The notes under the pieces were generated by a model. That model worked only from the letters and a program-made list of their open reading frames with translations. It was not told the origin of the DNA and searched no databases. A stretch of DNA of 64,000 nt, from the NCBI GenBank assembly GCA_963719275.1, contig CAVRBT010000007.1:124001-188000 (forward strand), read 5' to 3'. The position numbers and the translations under genes were made by a program. Positions 38,705-48,535 of this stretch are shown piece after piece. Origin of the DNA: AC-32 sp963719275 (lineage in GTDB: Bacteria > Actinomycetota > Thermoleophilia > Gaiellales > Gaiellaceae). The number at the start of each line of letters is the position of its first letter. Within the stretch, counting starts at the first letter, position 1.

Positions 38705-39967
38705 TCAGGTGCTGGTCGTCGCGTCACGTGTCTGTTCCAGGGCGTCCACGTAGGAAGGAATGAGCAAGCGGGCGACGAGCTCCTGTGATGCTCTTCCCAT
38801 CGTCTGAAGCCGTGAATCGGGCATCATCCTCTTGTTGAGCACCCTCTCGAGGACCCGGGCGAACTGTCTGATGTCCGTGCTGTCGATGCGAAAGCCGTTC
38901 GCGCCGTCGTCGAGTTGCTCCTCCATGCCTCCGCCCCGGTTCCTCAACACGATGTGTCCGGAACACATGCCCTCGATCACGTACAGCGGCAAGGCTTCAT
39001 TGAACGAGCAACAAATGACCGCATTGCAGTCTCGCGTGATCTCGAGAGATCTCTCGTGAGGGACGCCCGCGAAGGTCTTCAGTCGCTCCCCGAGAACTGT
39101 CGAGCCGACCGAGCGAATCTGTTCGGAGATATAGTCGTCGGTCATCCCGACGAGCGTCAGCGTGAACGGTCTGTACGTATCGGGATCGGGCTCATAGTGC
39201 GCCTTCATGAATTCATGAAAGGCGGCCAGAGCCACCATGTGACCCTTCCTCCCATCCGTCGGCTTCCCCGACAGGAGGAACCTCACGGACGAGTAGTGAT
39301 CAAGAGGGCGTGGACTCATGTCTTGCCTATCCATCGCGATCTTGAACGGCAAGACCCTCGTCTTGGCATTTCCGAAAAGAGCGTCGTACTCAGCTTTCAC
39401 CCTTTTTGAAGGCACTAGGATCGTCAATTTGCCTTGCTCCATTAGTCGTCCGATCGTGGATCGGGCGTGGGGCTGAAGCAAGAACGGTGCAAGAACCGGG
39501 AGTTGATCGACGTCCTCGTGGATGTACCAGTAGGCGTGAGCGAGACTTCCTGTTTGCACCAAATCGAGCACGACCTCGAGGTAGTTCCTCGAAACCGCGA
39601 CCGTGTTCATGAGAACGAAGTCATCCTTTCGCAGGGCTAGCTGGAGGCGAACGAGCGTCGGGCCTAGCACTTCCGCGGCACGTTCGACCTTGACCCCACA
39701 CACTTCGGCGCGTTCGCGTGGCTCGCTAACGAGCGGTGGTGCCAGGAGACGCACCGAAGCAGATCCGTATTGGCTTGCAAACTCCTGGACAACCTTCATC
39801 AGGACCAGCGGCGCTCCGCTGTTGTTCAGAGGCGGCGAAAGGAAGACGAAGACCTGCCGTCGACCGTCTGAGAGCCTCGCGACTCGTGCCCGAACGATCT
39901 CGCCGCCGAGTTGCAGCGACTCCCGCAAGCCCTTCTCCCCAGCCTTTGTGAGCACCTCGCTCAGCAC
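38705..39967 (-). CDS. Glycosyltransferase family 4-like
   Basis: About 420 residues. N-terminal GAPLVLMKVVQEFASQYG, and a C-terminal GT-B half with VRFLLSGKPTDGRKGHMVAL and the EX7E-type segment NAVICCSFNEALPLYVIEGM. Retaining GT-B enzyme using a nucleotide sugar. No ATG is available; GTG 39967 (or 39955) is used, both without a good ribosome site, and the gene begins 26 bp before the previous one ends, so coupling is possible. Confidence 0.75.
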   Translation of the reverse strand: MLSEVLTKAGEKGLRESLQLGGEIVRARVARLSDGRRQVFVFLSPPLNNSGAPLVLMKVVQEFASQYGSASVRLLAPPLVSEPRERAEVCGVKVERAAEVLGPTLVRLQLALRKDDFVLMNTVAVSRNYLEVVLDLVQTGSLAHAYWYIHEDVDQLPVLAPFLLQPHARSTIGRLMEQGKLTILVPSKRVKAEYDALFGNAKTRVLPFKIAMDRQDMSPRPLDHYSSVRFLLSGKPTDGRKGHMVALAAFHEFMKAHYEPDPDTYRPFTLTLVGMTDDYISEQIRSVGSTVLGERLKTFAGVPHERSLEITRDCNAVICCSFNEALPLYVIEGMCSGHIVLRNRGGGMEEQLDDGANGFRIDSTDIRQFARVLERVLNKRMMPDSRLQTMGRASQELVARLLIPSYVDALEQTRDATTST

Positions 39968-39992
39968 GAGCGCTGTGGAGCCATTCGCTTCA

Positions 39993-40922
39993 TCAAGTGT
40001 GAGCTGGATCGGAGGGCAGCGGCCCAACGTCGCCCGATAGTGCCTTCCAGAGGTCCGAGAAGCTGAGCGCGTCTGGACGACCGAGGAGACGGATCGGAAT
40101 ATTCTGAAGGAACACGATCGCGCGGTAGAGCCACACCTTGGCTGGCGGCTCCGTGTCGGTGAGCATGCGAATGACGGAGCCGAGGTATTGGCGCTTGCCG
40201 GTCGGGCCGAGCATCCGAACCGACGAATGCGCATCGTGAACGACGCGGGCAGATGGCGTGACCCAAAGAGTGAAGCCTCGATCGGCGAATGAGCGTGCGA
40301 GCTGGACGTCGTTGAAGAAGATGGGATAGCGCTCGTCGAAGATGCGGTCGTCGGGCAGGAACGACCGTCGCAGGAGAAGGCAGCTCGCCGAAGGCTGAGC
40401 TACCGGTCTCGGTTTTGAGAAATCCTCGTCGAGCATCCTGTAATCGCGCAGCCGTCGTGCACTTCCGGGCAGGAGCTTGCGCACAAGTACGCTTCCGTTC
40501 GCCAGCGTCATCTCGAACGTCGGAAACCGAAAATGAAACGGCTGCGGCGTGCCGTCGGGGTTGACGTACAGAGGGCCGACGCCGGCCGCATCCGGATGAC
40601 TCGAGAGGAACTGCGTGAGCGAATCGAGCGCGTCCGATGTGAGTGTGACGTCCGAGTTGAGAAGCAGGACGAACTCGCCACTCGAGCGTCGGTAGGCCTG
40701 ATTGACCGCAGCCGCGTATCCGACATTTCGTTCATTGCGGACGAGGGTTATATCGGCCTGGCGAGCCAGAGCCTCTCCGGAGCCATCGACGGAGCCGTTG
40801 TCGATGACGATCACCTCACGTGAAAGGCCGGGAACGTCCTTCGGCAGGGAAGCGAGACACTGCATAACCCGCTCGCGGGTGTTCCAGTTGACGATCAGGA
40901 TCGAGACGACCGTGCCCTTCAT
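39993..40922 (-). CDS. Glycosyltransferase family 2 (rhamnosyltransferase-like)
   Basis: 309 residues. SILIVNWNTRERVMQCLASL, VIVIDNGSVDGSGEAL, LLLNSDVTLT (DxD-type) and SASCLLLRRSFL with DERYPIFFNDVQLARSF, the WbbL-like pattern. ATG 40922 has AAGGAAA before it and overlaps the preceding gene by 4 bp (ATGA). Confidence 0.85.
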   Translation of the reverse strand: MKGTVVSILIVNWNTRERVMQCLASLPKDVPGLSREVIVIDNGSVDGSGEALARQADITLVRNERNVGYAAAVNQAYRRSSGEFVLLLNSDVTLTSDALDSLTQFLSSHPDAAGVGPLYVNPDGTPQPFHFRFPTFEMTLANGSVLVRKLLPGSARRLRDYRMLDEDFSKPRPVAQPSASCLLLRRSFLPDDRIFDERYPIFFNDVQLARSFADRGFTLWVTPSARVVHDAHSSVRMLGPTGKRQYLGSVIRMLTDTEPPAKVWLYRAIVFLQNIPIRLLGRPDALSFSDLWKALSGDVGPLPSDPAHT

Positions 40923-41914
40923 TTCAATTTCCTTGCTCCGCGGGACGGCACCGCCTGCCTCGGCGGCTCTCCGAACGGCGGACCGTCGAGGCCGACCAAC
41001 ACTCGGAGCGCGGCGCGGGACGCAGCGCGCCGCCCGGCGCGAGAGTGATCCCGTTCCGCCGCCAGCGCGCGCACGGCGTATCCGAGTCCCAGTGCGGCGG
41101 TGTACGCAGCCCGATGGACGAGGCCGAAGTGCTTTCGCGCGTGCTGCATCTTCGTATAGGCGTCCTGCGCAAGCATCTTCGGGCGCACACCGGCTTTTCC
41201 GGCGTGATGGACGATCGTCATATCCGGGAGATGACAGACCTTCCACCCTGCTCGCTTCATGCGCAAGCAGAGGTCGGGCTCCTCGCTATAGATGAAGAAA
41301 CGCTCGTCGAGGAAGCCGGCGCTCTGGAGGGCCTCGCGTCTCGCGAGCATGAACGACCCGGAGGTCCAATCGCACTCGACGACCTGGCTGTAACGGTCGA
41401 GTTCGAGGTCGCGCTCGCGGAGCATCTGCGCGCGAAACGAGAGGCGTTCGGATCCCAACGCCTGACCGAATGCACGGAGGGCATTCGGGAAGTACCTGAT
41501 CGTCGGGTAGATCTCGCCGTCCGGCGTCAGTTGAATGACTCCGGCGAGGCCCACATCTGGTTGCTCGTCGAGTCGCCGTACAAGCGCTTCGAACGTCCCT
41601 GTCCGGATCTCAGTATCAGGGTTGAGGAAGAGGATGTAGCGGGCGTTCGTCGTTTCCAGCCCTCTATTGTTGGCGTGCGCGAAGCCGCGGTTCACGCACC
41701 GAACGACGCGCACCTCCGCAAACTCCTCTTCAACCAGGACTGCAGTCCCGTCAGTCGATTCGTTGTCGGCGACGACGACTTCGAGGGAACATGCGCCTCG
41801 GTGCTCGAAGACGCTAGAAAGGCAGGCGCGTAGCCATTGCGCCTCGTTCGTCGAAACCACGATGACAGCAAGGTCGTGGATGCGCCTCTCTCCGTCGTGA
41901 ATAAGCCCGCTCAT
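40919..41914 (-). CDS. Glycosyltransferase family 2 (WbbL-like)
   Basis: 331 residues. AVIVVSTNEAQWLRACLSSV, VVVADNESTDGTAVLV, ILFLNPDTEI and the acceptor motif WTSGSFMLARREAL with DERFFIYSEEPDLCLRM. The C-terminal tail is Arg/Ala-rich. Coupled by 4-bp overlaps on both sides to the O-antigen ligase and the next glycosyltransferase. Confidence 0.87.
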   Translation of the reverse strand: MSGLIHDGERRIHDLAVIVVSTNEAQWLRACLSSVFEHRGACSLEVVVADNESTDGTAVLVEEEFAEVRVVRCVNRGFAHANNRGLETTNARYILFLNPDTEIRTGTFEALVRRLDEQPDVGLAGVIQLTPDGEIYPTIRYFPNALRAFGQALGSERLSFRAQMLRERDLELDRYSQVVECDWTSGSFMLARREALQSAGFLDERFFIYSEEPDLCLRMKRAGWKVCHLPDMTIVHHAGKAGVRPKMLAQDAYTKMQHARKHFGLVHRAAYTAALGLGYAVRALAAERDHSRAGRRAASRAALRVLVGLDGPPFGEPPRQAVPSRGARKLK

Positions 41915-43414
41915 GGCTGCGAACGGCCGCGGGGGTAGATGGGAGTGGAAGTATCGGATGCCGGCCAGGCTCCCGAGATCCTGAGAAGTGCCGCCGACAG
42001 GCCGAGGAGAAACCAGAAGATAAGGGTGACCTGCGGATAGCTGAACGCGTCGTAGGTGAACATCCCGACCGCGAAGCTCGTGACGGAAGCGGCGAGCGCG
42101 GCAAACAACCAGTCGTCATCCAAGTGACTCGGTTCTCGGGACGCTCGAAAGAGCCGACGAACGGCTCTCGCCATTAGCCACCCCAATGCGGCCAGACCTA
42201 TGAAGCCGACGTCCAGTGCGTTGTTCAGCCATTGGTTGTCAAGGATCGGAGCGTTTCGATCGGGCTCATTGAAGCCGCTGATTCTCGTCCCATAGCCCTC
42301 GCCGAACAACGGCTTCCCGCTCGCCTCGCTCAGCATCGGCTTGAGCTGACGGATACGCCCGCCGGCAAGCAGGGGGTTGTAATCGGCTTCGAATCTCGAT
42401 TGCTGGGCGATCAGCCCGCCTTTGGGGAAGAACGCGTCCTTAAAACTTCCGATCGCTCCGGGCAATGCAAAATGGACGACGGCAAGTGCGGGAATGACAG
42501 CGGGCCAGAGCTTCTTCGTCTCGTCCGGCTTGAGGAGCAGGAAGACGACGACCACGGCGACGAGCATCGTGATGGCTGTACGTGAGCCGCTCGCCAGAGT
42601 CTCCAAGGAGGATCAAGAACGCGGCGACCCACCAACGCCGGCCGAATCGTCGCGCGAAGTAGACGGCGAGAGGAAGAATGACAATCAGCAGAGCGCCCAG
42701 CGCGATGGGCTGTTCTGAGGGCCCGAACACCCGGACATTGCCGCCGAGCAACAAGTACGTCAAGGTGCCCTGGTACTGCAGGATGGGGAGAACCGAGTGG
42801 AGATGGTCGAAGACGTTGAAATGCGTTCGGAGTTCGACGATCGCAAGAAGTCCGATTATTGCCGCGGATGCTGTGATGAGCTTGAGAAGCATTTCAGCCT
42901 GGCCACGGCGCTGAATGGTCGTAGCCGTTAGGTAGTAGACGAGAATGAAGCTCAGGAAGAATGTCCCCGACTTGATCACGTGGGCACCGTGCGCGTTTAC
43001 CCGAGCCGGATTCGTGATCTCGGAGGCGAGAACACAAGCCAGGATCAGGGCGAGCGGCCAGTCGAAAGCCGTACTCCGGAGCCGCACCCGGGAGTCGACG
43101 AGAAGCGAAGCCGCCCAAACCAGGATGCAGAGCGCGACGACTACGCGATACAGCTCGAGGTTGAACGGGAGGCTTCCGGGAAGCCGATAGCGGGCGACCG
43201 GTACGAAGAGAACGACGACCAGAATGAGCGCGATCAAGCGGTCCCAGCCGACGGTTGTCAGACGAGCGAGTGCGACGACGGCGACCACGGTGAGTGTCAG
43301 CGCGAGAGCGCCGACCTCGCGTGCGCTCAGAACACCGAGGGAGAGTGCGGCAAGTGCGCCCGCGCCGGCGATCACCGCCAACTGGTGGTGCGTTGCCCCG
43401 AGGAGCGCGCGCAT
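41911..43414 (-). CDS. O-antigen ligase / polymerase family membrane protein, one frameshift
   Basis: About 500 residues in two frames. The first (to about 42600) has eight membrane helices and a long family-typical region; the second continues LASGSRTAITMLVAVVVVFLL through the periplasmic loop (GEGYGTRISGFNEPDRNAPI) to the last helices. The ligase signature LASGSRTA needs removal of one G near 42602 (LLG/TLASGSR). Links or polymerises undecaprenyl-linked glycan. Confidence 0.8.
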
Positions 43415-43427
43415 TAGAGCGGGCGCA

Positions 43428-44249
43428 TTACGAGCCCCTGCGCCTCACGCCGACACGTTCTGCGGACGCTGCGTCTTCCACCTCGTCCGGGTCGGTACCT
43501 GGCTCTACGCGGGCAGTTGGGTGTTCGGCGTTGCGCACGGCCGTTACTGGCGAAACGGCCTGAATGCGCGGCCTGCGGTTCTCGAGAACGAACGCGAGTG
43601 CGATGGTGGCGGTGAGGACGGCCAGAAACGCGACGATCGCCAGCGTCTTCTTTCGTCCCGCGATCAATGCGGTTTCGGTGGAGACAACCTGCAGCACTAC
43701 CCGCTGTTTGAGCGGGATCTCCGCCGTGGTTTGTTGATGGGCGATGTACGACCGGAAGAGCTCTGCGCCCACTAGAGAGACGCGCGCGGATTGCGCAGGT
43801 GTAGGGGCTACGCTCGTCACGGCGACCAGCGGCAAAGGAGTGTTGTTCGTCGACGGATCCGTCACGGGTGCGGCGCTCAGGACGACACCCGGAACGCTCT
43901 TTTGGATCTGGCGCTGGATTCGGTTTCCGTTTATGAGTTGTGCGTAGACCACGGCTAGCCCCGCCAGGCGAGTTGGATCGGCGAACTGAAGCCCCGAAGA
44001 TGTCGGGGTCGGCGATACCGACGTCGAAGGATCTCCAGGAGTCGGCGCGTAGCCCCATGGGAATCCTTGCTGCGTCACAAAGAGACGCGTCGTGCCCTGC
44101 CACGTCTCGTGTTGTCGGTAGGAGATCGATCCGTCCGCAAAGCCGACCTTGGCGATGCTTGCGAAGGCGACTGCGATTGCGAGGACGAACCCAGTGGCGA
44201 CGATCAGCCGGAAGCGCCAGAGGACGCGAAAGTAGAGGTTCAGATCCAC
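43428..44249 (-). CDS. Wzz-like chain-length / polysaccharide co-polymerase membrane protein
   Basis: 273 residues. Membrane helices at about 14-33 and 203-222 flank an extracytoplasmic region of about 170 residues with a Pro/Ser/Thr-rich patch, and YFRVLWRFRLIVATGF as in Wzz N-termini. There is no BY-kinase domain. It sits between luxR and the ligase gene and would set glycan chain length. Confidence 0.75.
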   Translation of the reverse strand: MDLNLYFRVLWRFRLIVATGFVLAIAVAFASIAKVGFADGSISYRQHETWQGTTRLFVTQQGFPWGYAPTPGDPSTSVSPTPTSSGLQFADPTRLAGLAVVYAQLINGNRIQRQIQKSVPGVVLSAAPVTDPSTNNTPLPLVAVTSVAPTPAQSARVSLVGAELFRSYIAHQQTTAEIPLKQRVVLQVVSTETALIAGRKKTLAIVAFLAVLTATIALAFVLENRRPRIQAVSPVTAVRNAEHPTARVEPGTDPDEVEDAASAERVGVRRRGS

Positions 44250-44255
44250 GATGCG

Positions 44256-44486
44256 CTAGTGACGTGGCTTGAGCTCGCCATTCGCTTGCAGAAACGCCAC
44301 CACGGCTTCAGTCCGGTTGTTGACTTCGAACTTCCGATAAATCGACGCGAGGTGGAATTTCACCGCATGGACAGTGACGCATAGATGCCCGGCGATCTGC
44401 TGATTTGTCATTCCCTCACTCATCAGCCGCATCACTTGCGCTTCCCGCGGCGAGAGCAGGTGCGACGGGACAGATTGCTCGTACAC
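44256..44486 (-). CDS. Small LuxR-type (GerE) DNA-binding regulator
   Basis: 76 residues: essentially only the C-terminal HTH (LLSPREAQVMRLMSEGMTNQ, then QIAGHLCVTVHAVKFHL and the recognition helix) with an 8-residue lead from GTG 44486. No receiver or ligand domain. The frame is open upstream, but that part is Arg-rich. It heads the minus-strand glycan operon (Wzz, ligase, glycosyltransferases). A perfect CTAGCC palindrome lies 67 nt upstream of the GTG, the same spacing as at the RiPP operons, so it may bind its own promoter and regulate the RiPP genes. Confidence 0.75.
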   Translation of the reverse strand: MYEQSVPSHLLSPREAQVMRLMSEGMTNQQIAGHLCVTVHAVKFHLASIYRKFEVNNRTEAVVAFLQANGELKPRH

Positions 44487-44553
44487 ACAGACGAAGGTAG
44501 TTCGTGTCTGCCCTGCCCATCTACGGGACCAACGAACAGAAAACCGTCGGCCC

Positions 44554-44569
44554 CTAGCCGGGTGGCTAG
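44554..44569 (-). promoter_or_regulatory. Palindromic operator candidate (perfect) before luxR
   Basis: CTAGCC-GGGT-GGCTAG on the plus strand (CTAGCC-ACCC-GGCTAG toward luxR). 67-nt gap to the luxR start codon. Confidence 0.65.
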
Positions 44570-44639
44570 GCGGTCGAAGTGGCCCCGGCGCTCGGGAGCG
44601 CACCGGCCGGCACACGCGGCCTGGCGGAGTCTCGAGCGA

Positions 44640-44756
44640 GCGGGCACGGGCAGTGCAAGCTTCGTCCGCTACTACAACCGGCGCAGGCCGCACAGCTCGC
44701 TCGGAGGCCGGCCTCCGATCAGCCGCGTTCACAACGTCTGTGGGTCCTACAGCTAG
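44640..44756 (+). mobile_element. IS481-family transposase C-terminal fragment
   Basis: The plus strand reads FVRYYNRRRPHSSLGGRPPI followed by SRVHNVCG, the conserved end of IS481-type transposases. Nothing of the catalytic core is left here. It ends against the GNAT-like pseudogene. Confidence 0.65.
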
Positions 44757-45400
44757 GCCGCGAACCTATAGAAGACTTCGCCCAGGCTCCGACTGACCCA
44801 CGTCGGGGCGATGCGAAGCACCGGCCTCAACAGGCGCCCGGGTGCCGCCTCCGAGGACCACTGAACATTCCCGTACGACGTGTACCGAAGCTCCTCCTCC
44901 ACCGCACCCCAGCTGCTCTTGAACGCGCGTAGGCCCTCGTCGGCCCAGTCACTCCGTCCGAAGTCCAGAGACCGAGCCCCGGACGCGCAGCCTCGGCGAA
45001 TCGCCTCCCAGAAGATCAGGTTGTTGGGCTGGAGCGGCCATGAGCGGCGATCAGAGGCGCCGTACTTGTAGATGATTCGCCCGTTCCAGTCGAGGAACAC
45101 CGCGCCCGCCACAGCCGTGCCCTCGTGGTAGGCGAGGAGGGCGAACGCAAGCCCCGGTTCAACCGGAAACGGCGAGCGAAGCTAGTCGGCTCGAAGAGAA
45201 GCTCAGGCTCGTCAGCAGCGGGCAGACGTCCGTAAATGGGAGTGAGACCCATCGAGTCTTGCGCAGCCGTCCTCCGAAATGACGCTGGCGCTGCCTCGCT
45301 CGAGATCCGCTCGGCGTACGGCGACGGTGTCGGCGTCGAGACTGCACATGGGGTCGTGCACACGCTCGTCGGAACCTGCCTCGAACGCCGACTCGCTCAA
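44753..45400 (-). pseudogene. GNAT/FemAB-like acyltransferase, degraded
   Basis: The C-terminal part is well kept: AGAVFLDWNGRIIYKYGASD, then NNLIFWEAIRRGCASGARSL and DFGRSDWADEGL. Upstream the frame shifts near 45165 (EPTSFARRF to PVEPGLAFALLAYHEG) and again near 45250, where N-terminal remnants such as CSLDADTVAVRRADLERGS can be made out. A paralogue of the deleted gene at 24643. Confidence 0.6.
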
Positions 45401-45411
45401 GCTGGAACGCT

Positions 45412-45760
45412 TCACGAGAGGCACGTCTGCGAGCGAGAGTTTGCTGGATCAGCGGCAGTTCCATGTCGATCCCCCGCCCTGGCGCAGAGACCCTGCCGAC
45501 CCCAAACCCTGGGGTTCATGTCCAGCAGCAACGGGCCGCCGGACGCTTGGTCAATCCTGTATTCGACGTCAATCATCCCGGTGAAGCCGGCGGCCTCGAG
45601 CCGACGGCGAGAAGGTTCCTCGACACCAGACCCTCGATCGTCTCGACGAAGGTGCTTGCACGACCGAGGTCGGCCGGGTAGTGGCGAGTGCGGCGCCGCC
45701 GACATCGAAGCTCGTCAGAGCGTCCTATCGGTCCGGCGTCGCTCCAGCCTAGCCAAACCA
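45412..45760 (-). pseudogene. ATP-grasp ligase remnant
   Basis: Contains DLGRASTFVETIEGLVSRNL and, in another frame, AAGFTGMIDVEYRIDQASGG then PLLLDMNPRVWG. These match the intact ATP-grasp gene at 52095-53297 (FGRASTYVETVDVP, LVEVEFKRDARDGVPKLLDV). At least one frameshift and a missing N-terminal half. Confidence 0.55.
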
Positions 45761-45786
45761 TCAGTTAGCGCGAATAGGATCAGCAA

Positions 45787-47115
45787 GTGAGCCCGGAGAC
45801 AAAACGCTCGCCACTCGAGCGCCTGCTCGCACCGATCTCAGCCGTAGAGATCGACGACGTCGCTGGGTCGAACCCACCGGAATGGCTGCACGTTGGCGAG
45901 TGGCGAGTGTTGGCACGCGCCGGCACCAACGAGAGCACTGGCGAGGTGATCGAGGCGTTCGCCCGTGCGAATGGCCAGACGTTGTACGCACGCTTCGATC
46001 CCGACGAGGGCAGGGTGTCGATCCCGTTCCACTTGTCCGAGGCGTACCTGAACTACGTGCATGAGCGCTGGCGCGTGGCGGCGCAGACGCGCGGGCTTTC
46101 CGATCGGCAGCTTGCCCTGTTCTACCGCGCGAAGCGCGTCATCCCGCGGAGCGTCCAGATCCGGGCCAGACAAGTGCTGATCCGCCGCCAGAAAAATCCG
46201 GAGTTCCCGGCCTGGCCGCTCGACACGAGCGTGTCGAACCTACTCCGCCTGTATGCCAAGTGTCAGGTACTGGCAGGCGGATGCACCGAGCTGCCGTTCC
46301 GCTGGTTCTGGCCGAAGCCGTATCACGCCGCACTCATCCTGACGCACGACGTCGAGAGCGCCGAGGGGCTCCGTCTTGCAGTTGAACTCGCGGATCTCGA
46401 GGAAGTACGTGGTTTTCGCTCCTCGTTCAACATCGTCGCCGACTGGTACCCGATCGACTGGGGAATCGTTGGTGAGTTGCGCGACCGCGGCTTCGAGCTC
46501 GGTGTGCACGGCGTTCATCACGACCGCTCGATGTTCTCTTCGCGCGCGGCGTTCGACTCCCAGCAACCCGCGGTCCGTGAGATGGCCGCGAAACTGGGCG
46601 CCGTTGGCTTCCGTTCGCCGGCAACGCATCGGGTCGTGGACTGGCTCGCAGATCTTCCGATCGAGTACGACTGTTCGATACCCCACTCGGATCCGTTCGA
46701 GCCACAACCCGGCGGCTGCTGCAGCCTCTGGCCGTTCTTCATCGGCGACGTGATCGCGCTCCCGTACACGCTCCCGCAAGACCACACGCTCTTCACGCTT
46801 CTCGGACATCATTCGATCGACCTCTGGCAAACGCAGCTCGAGCGCATCGAACGGCTGAACGGGCTTGCGGAGGTTCTCAGCCACCCGGATCCCGGATACC
46901 TCGGCGACCCCTCGAAGCGGGCTTTGTACTCGGAGTTCCTCGATCTCGTCCGCGACCGTCCGGACCTCTGGACGCCTCTTCCACGCGAGGCCGCCGACTG
47001 GTGGCGCATCCGCGACTCCGGCGATGACGCGGACGACCGAATGGCGCTCGGCATCGTGCGCCTCGACGGCGCAGCCGTCCGGATGGAGCCGAACTTTGTG
47101 AGCAGGACGAGATAG
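45787..47115 (+). CDS. Polysaccharide deacetylase-family protein
   Basis: 442 residues. The NodB-type fold begins at about 180 with LILTHDVESAEGLRLAVELA (THD metal site), then FELGVHGVHHDRSM (HxxxH pattern) and GFRSPATHRVVDWL. The N-terminal 175 residues are a separate alpha/beta region of unknown role. It would remove acetyl groups from a surface glycan. The GTG at 45787 has AGGAT upstream. Intact despite degraded neighbours on both sides. Confidence 0.82.
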   Translation: MSPETKRSPLERLLAPISAVEIDDVAGSNPPEWLHVGEWRVLARAGTNESTGEVIEAFARANGQTLYARFDPDEGRVSIPFHLSEAYLNYVHERWRVAAQTRGLSDRQLALFYRAKRVIPRSVQIRARQVLIRRQKNPEFPAWPLDTSVSNLLRLYAKCQVLAGGCTELPFRWFWPKPYHAALILTHDVESAEGLRLAVELADLEEVRGFRSSFNIVADWYPIDWGIVGELRDRGFELGVHGVHHDRSMFSSRAAFDSQQPAVREMAAKLGAVGFRSPATHRVVDWLADLPIEYDCSIPHSDPFEPQPGGCCSLWPFFIGDVIALPYTLPQDHTLFTLLGHHSIDLWQTQLERIERLNGLAEVLSHPDPGYLGDPSKRALYSEFLDLVRDRPDLWTPLPREAADWWRIRDSGDDADDRMALGIVRLDGAAVRMEPNFVSRTR

Positions 47116-47629
47116 GCGCCGAACAGGGCAAGGAGACTGTCCGCGATCAGAATCCCGATGCTGAGGCTCGTGACGAGCGCTCCCGCAAACGCCATGACCT
47201 AGGTGAGTCGCCCACCCACGTTGTGAACGCCTGACGGAAGCGTCCGGCGCCTCCTTGAAGGCTGTGCCACGACGAAGACCACGGCCAAAGAGGGCCAGAT
47301 GCAGCTGCACGCTAACGTCAGGCTCGGACTCTCGGGTCGGCTACGCGCTCGTCTCGGCGATCGAGGGCGGTCGCTCGCTGAGGGCGGCCGCAGCCGCCTT
47401 CAGCGTCTCGCCGGCGACGTGGTCTACGCCGGCATCGGCTCTCGCGGCTTCCGCGCCTACAGCAGCCGCCTGGCCGCCGCTGCGAGTGGTCGCGCCCAGG
47501 AGCGCTGCTGCACGTCAACGTCAAGCGGCTCGCCCGCTTCCGCCAGCCGGGCCACCGCGCCACTGGCGACCGGCGCGAGCTGCCCCGGCAACCGCGGCGT
47601 CGGCTACGAGTACCTGCACTGCGTCGTCG

Positions 47630-47632
47630 ATG
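47630..47632. repeat. 3-bp target duplication ATG, left of the IS3 element
   Basis: ATG at 47630-47632 is repeated at 48906-48908 on the other side of the element. Removing the element and one copy restores GTCGATGACCACTCG in the IS481 frame. Confidence 0.75.
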
Positions 47633-47665
47633 TGGACCGCCCCCACTTCGGTAGACAGCGGTTGG

Positions 47666-48535
47666 TTAGGCGGCTTCCTTCTCTTTCATTCTTTCGTAGT
47701 CGACCGGCGACAGGTAGTCGAGCGTGGAGTGCAGTCTGAGAGGGTTGTAGAAGGTCTCGATGTAGTCGAAGACGGCGGTGCGTGCTTCGGCGCGGCTGGG
47801 CAGAGTGCGGCGGCGGAGAAGGTCTTTCGTGAGCGAGGCGAAGAAGCTCTCGGCAACGGCGTTGTCGTGGGCCGAGGTGCAGCCCATCGAGATCTCGATG
47901 CCGGCTTCGCGACAGCGCTCGCCGAAGAGCAAGGACACGTACTGCGAGCCTTGGTCGGAGTGATGGACGAGTCCCGGACCTGGACGCCGACGCGGGACGG
48001 CCATCTCGAGCGCGTCAACGACGAGCTCCGCCCGAAGGTCGTCGCGCATCGACCAGCCGACGACGCGGCGGGAGAAGCAGTCGACGACGGCTGCGAGGTA
48101 AAGCCACCCAGCCGCAGTCGGGACGTACTTGATGTCTGCGACCCAGAGCTGATCCGGTGCCGAGGGCACGAAGTCGCGGCCGACCAGGTCGGCGGCTGGC
48201 CGCACCCCGGCGACGCGGATCGTCGTCCTCGCCCGCTTCCGTGGTACCGACCCGGACAGCCGCTGCGCTCGCATCAGCCGCTCCACGCGCTTGCGCCCGA
48301 CGTGGACGCCTCGCTGACGAAGAGCGGCATGCACGCGACGAGCGCCGTAGGTGCCGCGGCTCTCGCGGTGGATGGTCGCGATCCGGTCGACAAGCCAGGC
48401 GTCGGTAAGAGCGCGATCCGACGGTGGCCGTCGCTCCCAGGCGTGGAAGCCCGAGCGGGAGACGCCGAGCAGCCGGCACATCAGCGAGATCGAGTGGTTG
48501 GCCTTCTCCGCCGCGATGAACCGAAACAGGCTCAC
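47666..48535 (-). CDS. IS3-family transposase OrfB (DDE integrase domain)
   Basis: 289 residues. N-terminal HTH_21-like region (CRLLGVSRSGFHAWERR), then the rve core with catalytic Asp in WVADIKYVPT, Asp in VHHSDQGSQYVS and Glu in NAVAESFFASL. Ends YNPLRLHSTLDYLSPVDYE. It overlaps orfA by 4 bp; production is expected as an OrfAB fusion by -1 frameshifting at 48570-48576, after which the -1 frame is open into orfB. Confidence 0.92.
   Translation of the reverse strand: MSLFRFIAAEKANHSISLMCRLLGVSRSGFHAWERRPPSDRALTDAWLVDRIATIHRESRGTYGARRVHAALRQRGVHVGRKRVERLMRAQRLSGSVPRKRARTTIRVAGVRPAADLVGRDFVPSAPDQLWVADIKYVPTAAGWLYLAAVVDCFSRRVVGWSMRDDLRAELVVDALEMAVPRRRPGPGLVHHSDQGSQYVSLLFGERCREAGIEISMGCTSAHDNAVAESFFASLTKDLLRRRTLPSRAEARTAVFDYIETFYNPLRLHSTLDYLSPVDYERMKEKEAA

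Noticed and set aside
43940..43960. CGGCTAGCCCCG as another copy of the palindrome
   Set aside because: It overlaps GGCTAG and TAGCC with the wrong spacing and lies inside the Wzz-like gene.
46809..47195. Minus-strand frame beginning with two hydrophobic helices
   Set aside because: Only about 40 residues lie outside the deacetylase gene; the rest is its shadow. It may be a tiny membrane-protein relic but cannot be assigned.
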